From Acidimicrobiales bacterium (GTDB lineage: Bacteria > Actinomycetota > Acidimicrobiia > Acidimicrobiales > Iamiaceae), in assembly GCA_020439605.1 (NCBI GenBank), contig JAGQSI010000109.1:1-6484 (forward strand): DNA of 6,484 nucleotides. Direction: 5' to 3'. The position numbers and the translations under genes were made by a program. The notes beneath the pieces are model-generated. The model saw nothing but the letters and a program-made list of their open reading frames with translations. It ran no database searches and was not told where the DNA came from. Shown here piece by piece: positions 1 through 5,542 of the stretch. The first letter of the stretch is position 1; each line of letters starts with the position of its first letter.

Positions 1-1
1 C

Positions 2-583
2 GACATCCTGACCGAGGCCGAGGAATCCGCCCGGCGTCAGGCCGAGTTCGCAGAACGCTCGCAACTGTTCATGGACGCGCTTGATGTCGATGAAATGGTG
101 GCGCAGCTGCTGGTATCCGAAGGTTTCGCCACCCTGGAAGAAGTCGCCTATGTGGAAATCGACGAGTTGCTGGTGATCGACGGCTTTGACGAGGATACTG
201 CGGTCGAACTGCAAACCCGCGCCCGCGAATGCATCGAAAAAATCCACGCCGAAGCAATCGAAAAGGCCCGCGCCCTTGGCGTGCAGCAAAGCCTGTTCGA
301 TTTCGAGGGCCTGACCCCGGAAATGTTCGTCGCTTTGGGCGAGGACGGCATCAAGACGCTGGACGATTTCGCCACCTGTGCCGACTGGGAACTGGCGGGC
401 GGCTATACCACTGTCAACGGCGAGCGCGTCAAGGACGAGGGGCTTTTGGAAAAATTCGACATGTCGCTGGAAGAGGCGCAGAACCTGATCATGACCGCCC
501 GCATCCAGTTGGGCTGGGTCGATCCCGCCGATCTGGTGGGCGAGGAAGAAGAAACCGAAGTCGAAGAAGGAGTCGAGGCCTGA
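2..583 (+). CDS. nusA: Transcription termination/antitermination factor NusA, C-terminal part (5' end outside window)
   Basis: NusA binds RNA polymerase and nascent RNA and modulates pausing, termination and antitermination. Only the last 193 codons are present: the frame is open from base 2, and the first ATG (71) is internal, so it is not the true start. Fragment residues about 20-80 and 95-175 form two related helix-hairpin-helix acidic repeats typical of proteobacterial NusA tails (first with FATLEEVAYVEIDELL and IDGFDEDTAVEL; second with FEGLTPEMFVALGEDGIKTL and a closing LGWVDPADL). The protein ends in a very acidic tail (EEEETEVEEGVEA). The S1 and KH domains would lie upstream. The VDPADL ending and acidic tail look alphaproteobacterial, most like Rhodobacterales. 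It is followed after 18 bases by the ylxR gene, the usual nusA-ylxR-infB order, so co-transcription is likely. Confidence 0.93.
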   Translation, partial: DILTEAEESARRQAEFAERSQLFMDALDVDEMVAQLLVSEGFATLEEVAYVEIDELLVIDGFDEDTAVELQTRARECIEKIHAEAIEKARALGVQQSLFDFEGLTPEMFVALGEDGIKTLDDFATCADWELAGGYTTVNGERVKDEGLLEKFDMSLEEAQNLIMTARIQLGWVDPADLVGEEEETEVEEGVEA

Positions 584-601
584 TCCTTCAGGCTTCGGAA
601 C

Positions 602-1264
602 GTGCCCGTGACCCGCGGCGGCCGATCAAAGATCCGGGGCGAACCCGAAAGACGCTGCATCGCCACCGGCGAGGTGTTGCCGATGGCGGCGCTGATTCGA
701 TTTGTCGTCGGGCCGGATCGGGTGATCGTGGTCGATGTCACCGGCAAGCTGCCGGGGCGCGGCATCTGGGTTGCCGCCGACCGCACGGCCATTCAAAAGG
801 CGGTGAACAAGCGCCTGTTCGCGCGCTCTGCCAAGCAGGCGGTTGAGGTTCCTGCAACGCTCGTGCAGAATGTCGAGGTGCAGTTGCTGCGCCATCTCAC
901 TGGCCTGATTGCCCTGGCCCGCAAGTCGGGGCAGGCTTTCGCCGGGTTTGAGAAGGTCAAGGAGGCGGCGACGAAAGGTTCCGTTGCCGTTCTGCTACAG
1001 GCTTGTGACGGATCCGCGGCGCAAAAGGCCAAGATTCGCCCCAACCGGGGTAAAACCTCTGTGATTTCCTGCCTTTCCGCCAAGGAATTGGGTGTGGCAT
1101 TCGGGCGGGAAAATGTGATACATGCGGCGCTTGCCGCTGGCGGACTGAGCGAACGTATAGTAGAGGGTGCCACAAGACTGGCTGGCGTCCGCAATGGACT
1201 CGTCCCGAATGGGGCTGATGCATCCGGCACGGGGCCGGAACAAGAAGGTGCGAAAGACGTATGA
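602..1264 (+). CDS. rnpM: YlxR (RnpM, DUF448) domain fused to an L7Ae-like RNA-binding domain
   Basis: Predicted cytosolic RNA-binding protein of 220 residues. The N-terminal ~90 residues are a YlxR domain: EPERRCIATGEV (residues 14-25), LIRFVVGPD, and GKLPGRGIWV (48-57) are its hallmark motifs. From about residue 95 an L7Ae/YlxQ-like domain follows, with LTGLIALARKSGQAFAGFEKV, then AVLLQACDGS, and later SAKELGVAFGRENVIHAAL. In Firmicutes YlxR and YlxQ are separate genes; the fused form is usual in Alphaproteobacteria. Bacillus YlxR (RnpM) is reported to bind RNase P RNA; whether the fusion does the same is inference. The start is GTG at 602; a second GTG at 608 (giving an MTRGG- start) is equally plausible and resembles relatives. 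No strong ribosome-binding site precedes either. The stop overlaps the infB start as ATGA (1261-1264), which suggests translational coupling. Codon use (GCC, CGC, CTG) matches nusA. Confidence 0.9.
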   Translation: MPVTRGGRSKIRGEPERRCIATGEVLPMAALIRFVVGPDRVIVVDVTGKLPGRGIWVAADRTAIQKAVNKRLFARSAKQAVEVPATLVQNVEVQLLRHLTGLIALARKSGQAFAGFEKVKEAATKGSVAVLLQACDGSAAQKAKIRPNRGKTSVISCLSAKELGVAFGRENVIHAALAAGGLSERIVEGATRLAGVRNGLVPNGADASGTGPEQEGAKDV

Positions 1265-3792
1265 CTGAGAACGACAACAAATCCGGCAAACCCCTCGGCC
1301 CTCGTGGTGGCGGCGACCGGAGTCATGTGCGCCAGAGCTTTTCCCATGGCCGGACAAAATCGGTTGTGGTCGAGAAAAAGCGCAAGCGTGTGGTCGTACC
1401 CAAGCCCGGTACGGCGGCACCTGCCGTTTCAACCACCACACCGGCATCAACCGTACCGTCCAAGGGCAAACCTGTATCCAAACGCCCGGCTGGCATTTCC
1501 GACGCCGAAATGGAACGCCGCCTGCAAGCCCTGAAGGCCGCCAAGGCCCGCGAAGCCGATGAGACAGCCCTGCGCGAGGAAGAAGCCCGCAAACGCGAAG
1601 AGGAACGCGAAGAAAAGCGCGCCGAACTGGAAGCGAAAGAACGCGAAGATCAGGAACGCGAAGAACGCCTGCGCGCCAAAGAGGCTGAAGAAGCCAAGAA
1701 ACAGGCCCGCGAGGCCGCCAAGACCGCCGCCGCCGAACAGTCGGCCGATATGGCGATTCCCGTACCTGCAACCGATGAAGACGCAAAGCCTTCGGCCTCT
1801 CGTCAGGCACCAGCGGTCAAGAAATCCGCCGACCGGCCGGCCCGCGAGGAACCGAAAAAACCGCAGCGCACCAAGGACGATGATCGTCGCCGTTCCGGCA
1901 AGTTGACGATCAACCAGGCACTGGCCGGGCGTGAAGGCGGCCGCCAGAGATCTATGGCGGCAATGAAACGCGCCCAGGAACGCGAGCGCCGCAAGGCCAT
2001 GGGCGACGGTGGCGAGCGTGAAAAGATCATGCGCGACGTGCAGATCCCCGAGGCAATCACGGTTCAGGAACTTGCCAACCGCATGGCCGAACGGGTTGCC
2101 GCCGTGGTAAAGACCCTGATGCAGAACGGCATCATGGCAACCCAGAATCAGGCCATCGACGCCGACACCGCCGAACTGGTGGTCGAGGAATTCGGTCACC
2201 GCGTGGTGCGGGTTTCCGACGCCGATGTCGAGGATGCGATCGACACCGTTGAAGACGCCGCCGAGGATCTGAAACCGCGCGCACCGGTCATTACCATCAT
2301 GGGCCATGTCGATCACGGCAAGACCTCACTTCTGGATGCAATCCGCAAGACCAGCGTGGTCTCAGGCGAGGCGGGCGGCATTACCCAGCACATCGGTGCC
2401 TATCAGGTTGTCAAGAACGACAAGCCGATCACCTTCATCGACACTCCCGGTCACGAAGCCTTCACGGCCATGCGTGCTCGCGGTGCAGACGCGACCGACA
2501 TCGTCGTGCTCGTAGTTGCGGCAGATGACGGCGTCATGCCCCAAACCATCGAGGCCATAGACCACGCACGCGCTGCCGGTGTGCCGATCGTGGTTGCGCT
2601 CAACAAGATAGATCGTGACCAAGCAGATCCTGACAAGGTCTTGGCCCAGCTCGCTGAGCGTGATCTTGTACCTGAAGACTGGGGTGGCGACACCATCGTG
2701 TGCCAGGTCTCGGCTCTACAAGGTCTGGGCATAGACGAGCTTCTCGACAACCTGCTCGTGGTGGCAGAACTCGAAGACCTTCGAGCCAACCCCAGTGGTC
2801 GGGCCAAAGGTGTCGTGCTCGAAGCCAAGCTCGACGCTGGGCGTGGCCCAGTGGCAACAGTGCTGGTCCAGCGTGGAACACTCAAGGTTGGAGATCCCCT
2901 CGTTGCCGGTCCAGCATGGGGCCGCGTGCGTGCGCTCATCAACGACAAGGGCGAACAGGTCAAAGAAGCTGGTCCTTCGGCGCCAGTACAGGTGCTTGGT
3001 CTGTCCGATGTGGCAGCAGCAGGCGATGACTTCGTGGTTGCCAAGGACGAGCGTTCGGCCTCCAAGGTTGCCGAACAGCGTGAGCATTACCACCGCATGG
3101 CCAACATCTCGGGGTCTGCTTCTGTGGTTCACGGCGGAGCAAAGCTCGAAGACATCTTCAGCCAGATTCAAGCTGGCGAGGTCGCGACACTCAACCTCAT
3201 CGTCAAAGCAGACGTCACCGGTTCTCTTGAGGCCGTGACCGCAAGTCTTAAACGACTTGAGCGTGACGAGGTGAAGCTTTCGTTCGTACGTCAAGGTGTC
3301 GGTGGCATCTTGAAGTCAGACATCGAACTGGCGCTGGCATCCAACGCCACGATCATTGGTTTCAACGTTCGTCCGGATCGCCAGATCCGTGAACTAGCAG
3401 ACTCTGAAGACGTCGAGATTCGTACCTACGAAGTCATCTACCACCTCCTCGAGGACATCGAGTCCGCCATGGTCGGCATGCTCGCTCCCGAGTTCGAAGA
3501 GGTTGTTACCGGCGAAGCCGAAGTACGTGAGATCTTCTCGGTGCCAAAGGTTGGCAAGATCGCTGGTTGTTACGTCACCAACGGACAGATCACCCGTGGC
3601 TCCAAGGTTCGCTTCCTTCGCGAAGGGACGATCATCTGGAAGGGTGCCATCAACTCCTTGCGCAGGTTCAAGGACGACGTTCGCGAAGTCAACCAGGGCT
3701 TCGAGTGCGGTATCGGCCTCACGGACTTCCAGGACCTCAAAGATGGCGACATCATCGAGACCTACGAGGATCGCGAGATTCCACGAAACTAA
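1261..3792 (+). CDS. infB: Translation initiation factor IF-2, apparently a hybrid of two lineages
   Basis: IF-2 is the GTPase that brings fMet-tRNA to the 30S subunit and promotes 50S joining. The frame is intact at 843 residues. Residues 1-45 hold the alphaproteobacterial opening ([20 protein letters not shown]). Residues ~80-165 are a charged Glu/Arg/Lys/Ala helical linker, and ~215-255 the [10 protein letters not shown]...[10 protein letters not shown] block. The IF-2 N2 region is ~260-340. The G domain has G1 GHVDHGKT (348-355), G2 GGITQHIG (372-379), G3 DTPG (394-397), G4 NKID (448-451) and G5 SAL (484-486), all intact. Domains II, III and the C-terminal fMet-tRNA-binding domain follow, ending [14 protein letters not shown]...YEDREIPRN. 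The ATG overlaps the ylxR stop; an AAGAAGG stretch (1242-1248) may be the ribosome-binding site. The oddity is that the part before about residue 383 reads as Rhodobacterales, and the part after as Acidimicrobiia-like ([40 protein letters not shown]), with a matching shift in codon choice. Each half is secure as IF-2; the whole as one natural gene is doubtful. Confidence 0.93.
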   Translation: MTENDNKSGKPLGPRGGGDRSHVRQSFSHGRTKSVVVEKKRKRVVVPKPGTAAPAVSTTTPASTVPSKGKPVSKRPAGISDAEMERRLQALKAAKAREADETALREEEARKREEEREEKRAELEAKEREDQEREERLRAKEAEEAKKQAREAAKTAAAEQSADMAIPVPATDEDAKPSASRQAPAVKKSADRPAREEPKKPQRTKDDDRRRSGKLTINQALAGREGGRQRSMAAMKRAQERERRKAMGDGGEREKIMRDVQIPEAITVQELANRMAERVAAVVKTLMQNGIMATQNQAIDADTAELVVEEFGHRVVRVSDADVEDAIDTVEDAAEDLKPRAPVITIMGHVDHGKTSLLDAIRKTSVVSGEAGGITQHIGAYQVVKNDKPITFIDTPGHEAFTAMRARGADATDIVVLVVAADDGVMPQTIEAIDHARAAGVPIVVALNKIDRDQADPDKVLAQLAERDLVPEDWGGDTIVCQVSALQGLGIDELLDNLLVVAELEDLRANPSGRAKGVVLEAKLDAGRGPVATVLVQRGTLKVGDPLVAGPAWGRVRALINDKGEQVKEAGPSAPVQVLGLSDVAAAGDDFVVAKDERSASKVAEQREHYHRMANISGSASVVHGGAKLEDIFSQIQAGEVATLNLIVKADVTGSLEAVTASLKRLERDEVKLSFVRQGVGGILKSDIELALASNATIIGFNVRPDRQIRELADSEDVEIRTYEVIYHLLEDIESAMVGMLAPEFEEVVTGEAEVREIFSVPKVGKIAGCYVTNGQITRGSKVRFLREGTIIWKGAINSLRRFKDDVREVNQGFECGIGLTDFQDLKDGDIIETYEDREIPRN
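1592..1664 (+). repeat. Short in-frame repeats of AACGCGAAGA in the infB linker
   Basis: Four exact copies of AACGCGAAGA start at 1592, 1604, 1640 and 1655. Spacings of 12, 36 and 15 bases keep the reading frame, and each copy encodes part of an (E/K)RE(E/D) unit of the charged helical linker between the IF-2 N-terminus and the N2/G region. This looks like normal low-complexity expansion in a fast-evolving linker. It is not a mobile or regulatory repeat. Confidence 0.7.
2365..2412. other. Probable lineage junction (chimeric join) inside infB
   Basis: This is the best-guess interval for the change from alphaproteobacterial to actinobacterial sequence; safe outer limits are about 2290-2480. 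Upstream residues ([17 protein letters not shown]) fit Rhodobacterales IF-2. Residues from about 384 on ([26 protein letters not shown]) fit Actinomycetota, where Rhodobacterales would typically have a Leu-Asp-Thr-Pro-Gly-His-Ala-Ala form. The interval encodes [15 protein letters not shown], nearly invariant across bacteria and so able to share long identical DNA words between unrelated genomes. Right-hand-style codons (CGT GCT, GCA, CTC GTA) are clear by about 2470. The frame is preserved through the join. Placement rests on remembered family patterns; no alignment was run. Confidence 0.72.
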
Positions 3793-3797
3793 CTATT

Positions 3798-3819
3798 GAC
3801 CCGGATAATTGACCGGGTT
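3798..3819 (+). other. Small hairpin just after infB
   Basis: ACCCGG (3799-3804) pairs with CCGGGT (3813-3818) across an 8-base loop, ATAATTGA; a G-T pair can extend it by one. The same bases also form a near direct repeat, ATTGACC at 3795-3801 and 3808-3814. No run of T follows, so it is not a convincing intrinsic terminator. It lies 6 bases after the infB stop and 33 bases before ylxP, and could be a processing or attenuation site or chance. The rest of the 59-base spacer shows nothing more than a possible ribosome-binding site, GGTAGG at 3835-3840. Confidence 0.35.
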
Positions 3820-3851
3820 CTTGGTTGGTGGATCGGTAGGCTCAAGTCGCT

Positions 3852-4145
3852 GTGTTTGCCTGCGTACTGGTTGTCGATCTGTTTGTGCCCGCTGCGCACT
3901 CCCTCAAGGAGAAGCGTGCAGCGATCACTCCGATACTTGAGGGCGCTCGACGTAGACATCGTGTGTCTGTATCAGAGGTTGCTCACCAGGACCTGTGGCA
4001 GCGCAGCGAACTCGCCTTTGCCACGGTGGCATCTAGCGAGACCAATGCCAGAGAAGTCATCGATGCCGTTGAACGATTCGTATGGTCGTTTCCTGAGGTT
4101 GAGGTGACTGCCGCCCGGCGCTCGTGGCTCGAAGAGGAGAACTAG
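3852..4145 (+). CDS. ylxP: DUF503 (YlxP) family protein
   Basis: Small cytosolic protein of 97 residues, the normal size for DUF503. Hallmarks are the opening beta strand FACVLVVDLFVPAAHSLKEKR, with the family's HSLKEKR motif at about residues 16-22, and VSVSEVAHQDLWQRSELAFA in the middle, where family members have a V(A/S)E..HQDLWQ motif. Its molecular role is not established; Bacillus ylxP lies in the nusA-infB-rbfA operon, suggesting a link to translation or ribosome maturation. The GTG start at 3852 is the first possible start after an in-frame TAG at 3837, with GGTAGG (3835-3840) about 11 bases upstream. The stop is 5 bases before rbfA. The gene is common between infB and rbfA in Gram-positive bacteria but is not expected in Alphaproteobacteria, which independently shows that this side is not from the same lineage as nusA. 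Confidence 0.88.
   Translation: MFACVLVVDLFVPAAHSLKEKRAAITPILEGARRRHRVSVSEVAHQDLWQRSELAFATVASSETNAREVIDAVERFVWSFPEVEVTAARRSWLEEEN
4135..4139 (+). promoter_or_regulatory. Ribosome-binding site of rbfA
   Basis: AGGAG, 11 bases before ATG 4151 and inside the end of ylxP. It supports ATG 4151 over the in-frame GTG at 4124, which would add nine residues overlapping ylxP. Confidence 0.6.
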
Positions 4146-4150
4146 AACGC

Positions 4151-4579
4151 ATGAAACGACGCACCACAGCTCGCGACTATCCGCGTACAGCTCGGCTCAA
4201 CACTCTTGTTCGTGAGATCCTTGGTGGAGAGCTAGAACGCATAGATGACGAACGCCTCATGTTTGTGACCTTCACGAACGTCGTGGTGGATGCAGACCTC
4301 AAGCATGCAGTTGCCTATTACGACCATTCGCGTGGAGACGACGCAGACGAAGAGGTGGCTGAAGCATTCGAGGAGCTGCGTCATCGCTTTCAAGGAGCCA
4401 TTGCCGCCCAGGCACGCATCAAGAGAACGCCTGAACTCAGGTTTGAACTCGATGGTGTGCTTCGTAACGCTCAACACATCGATCGGGTGATCAAAGGACT
4501 GAAGGATCTGAGCCCCGATGCCGAGCCGGTGCAGTTCGACCCTGAGCTGTACCGCAGCGCTCCAGCCGAAGAAGACTGA
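4151..4579 (+). CDS. rbfA: 30S ribosome-binding factor RbfA
   Basis: RbfA binds the immature 30S subunit near the 5' end helix of 16S rRNA and helps late maturation, notably in the cold. The 142-residue protein has the single KH-type fold expected: N-terminal RTARLNTLVREILGGELERI, then LMFVTFTNVVVDADLKHAVAYY (beta strands), a helix EEVAEAFEELRHRF, the kinked segment around IAAQARIKRTPELRFELD, and the final helix AQHIDRVIKGLKDL. The acidic, proline-bearing tail (SPDAEPVQFDPELYRSAPAEED) is longer than the core fold needs. ATG 4151 is chosen because an AGGAG site lies upstream. The stop overlaps truB by one base (TGATG), implying coupled translation. The LMFVTFTNVVVDADL type sequence is actinobacterial in flavour, unlike the nusA side of the window. 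Confidence 0.93.
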   Translation: MKRRTTARDYPRTARLNTLVREILGGELERIDDERLMFVTFTNVVVDADLKHAVAYYDHSRGDDADEEVAEAFEELRHRFQGAIAAQARIKRTPELRFELDGVLRNAQHIDRVIKGLKDLSPDAEPVQFDPELYRSAPAEED

Positions 4580-5481
4580 TGGCCAAACGCCCCCACACCG
4601 GCCCTGACGGGCTAGTAGTTGTCGACAAGCCTGCGGGCTGGACCAGCCACGATGTGGTAGCCAAAAGTCGGGGATTGCTGGGGACCCGCAAAGTCGGCCA
4701 TGCCGGTACCCTCGACCCAGATGCTACGGGCGTCTTGTTGCTGGGCGTGGGACGGGCCACCAAGCTGTTGAGGTTCTTGTCTCCGTTGGGTAAGGCCTAT
4801 GTGGGCGAGGTGAGCCTTGGAGTGGAGACATCCACCCTCGATGCCGCCGGTGAAGTTACTGCCACCCACGACATGGCCAACGTGACCTTCGACGACATTC
4901 GAAGGGTAGCGGCCACTTTCGTCGGCGACATCGAGCAGATCCCACCGATGGTTTCGGCGGTAAAGATCGATGGCAAACGCCTCCACGAGCTCGCCCGCAA
5001 AGGCATCGAGGTAGAGCGCCCGCCCAGAGCAGTGACAATCCATACCTTGGATGTGCTGCCCGGGCCAGCAGATGAGCCAAACGTGTTCACCATGGCGGTG
5101 TCGTGTTCGTCGGGAACCTATATACGTACGCTCGCTGCAGACATCGGCACAGCCCTGGGCGGGGGAGCCCACCTACGTAATCTGCGCCGCACCAGCGTCG
5201 GTCCCTTCACGCTCGGCGAAGCCGTCGCCCTGGAAAAGGTGGGGCCGGACGTGGTGCTGCCAATGGTTGAGGCTGTTCGACATCTCGACTCTGTCGTGGT
5301 CAGCGCCGAGGTTGCCGAAGAGGTGAAGGTGGGTAAGGTGCTCGCTCGTCATGTGCTCGGGGTGAGCGGCGATGGCTCTGGGCCCTTTGCGGTGCTCGCA
5401 GATCAACAGACCCTCCTGGCTGTCTACGAGCCGTTTCGCGGCGACACACTCAAGCCGATCCTCGTTATCCCAGACCTCTAG
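4579..5481 (+). CDS. truB: tRNA pseudouridine(55) synthase TruB
   Basis: TruB converts U55 in the T-loop of tRNAs to pseudouridine and can act as a tRNA folding chaperone. The 300-residue protein is complete. Motif I is KPAGWTSHDVV (17-27). Motif II, VGHAGTLDPDATGVLLLGVG, carries the catalytic Asp46. The active-site Tyr is Y74 (GKAYVGEV). The RTL motif SSGTYIRTLAADIG has Arg183. The PPMVSAVKIDGKRLHELARKG segment is the family's thumb/insertion region. A C-terminal domain of about 70 residues follows (VSAEVAEEVKVGKVLARH...FAVLADQQTLLAVYEPF), as in actinobacterial TruB. The ATG overlaps the rbfA stop by one base. All catalytic residues are present, so activity is expected. Downstream there is no ribF or rpsO, the usual partners; the operon seems to end here. 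Confidence 0.96.
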   Translation: MAKRPHTGPDGLVVVDKPAGWTSHDVVAKSRGLLGTRKVGHAGTLDPDATGVLLLGVGRATKLLRFLSPLGKAYVGEVSLGVETSTLDAAGEVTATHDMANVTFDDIRRVAATFVGDIEQIPPMVSAVKIDGKRLHELARKGIEVERPPRAVTIHTLDVLPGPADEPNVFTMAVSCSSGTYIRTLAADIGTALGGGAHLRNLRRTSVGPFTLGEAVALEKVGPDVVLPMVEAVRHLDSVVVSAEVAEEVKVGKVLARHVLGVSGDGSGPFAVLADQQTLLAVYEPFRGDTLKPILVIPDL

Positions 5482-5490
5482 GCCACGGCT

Positions 5491-5531
5491 CTGATCCTGG
5501 GCGGATCAGGCATGAAGCGCGGAGATCCGCG
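5491..5531 (+). terminator. Two tandem hairpins after truB, possible terminator without U-tract
   Basis: CTGATCC (5491-5497) pairs with GGATCAG (5503-5509) over a 5-base loop, 10 bases after the truB stop. A second hairpin, CGCGG (5518-5522) with CCGCG (5527-5531) over the 4-base loop AGAT, follows directly. Neither is followed by a T-run. Such U-poor hairpins are sometimes proposed as terminators in Actinomycetota, and the position at the end of an operon fits. The second hairpin contains GGAG (5521-5524), the only ribosome-binding-like sequence before the next gene, though at 18 bases it is far from that start. No clear promoter is visible in the spacer. Confidence 0.4.
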
Positions 5532-5542
5532 ACTATGTAGCC

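Noticed and set aside
71..583. ATG at 71 as the start of a separate small protein
   Set aside because: The same frame is open to the window edge and continues NusA-like helical sequence upstream; the ATG is an internal methionine.
229..846. 205-codon + frame spanning the nusA end and ylxR start
   Set aside because: It overlaps two well-recognised genes in another frame, is Arg/Gly-rich and has no domain. I found no sign that it marks a frameshift, since both real genes are intact there.
1592..1664. Tandem-like repeats as a possible CRISPR or mobile-element trace
   Set aside because: Units are only 10 bases, unevenly spaced in multiples of three, and code for the charged IF-2 linker.
995..2316. 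Long open frames on the - strand (995-1810 and 1447-2316)
   Set aside because: They lie opposite ylxR and infB, whose protein families are unmistakable. Their translations are rich in Arg, Pro, Phe and Gly in patterns dictated by the sense codons, and show no recognisable domain.
2451..3294. - strand frames opposite the infB G domain and domain II
   Set aside because: Shadows of a high-GC coding strand; Ser/Arg-rich composition and no recognisable family.
3796..4107. 103-codon + frame overlapping ylxP
   Set aside because: The DUF503 frame (3852-4145) carries the family motifs; this one is its out-of-frame shadow.
4124..4150. Upstream GTG start for rbfA
   Set aside because: It adds nine residues not typical of RbfA, overlaps ylxP and ignores the good AGGAG site that serves ATG 4151.
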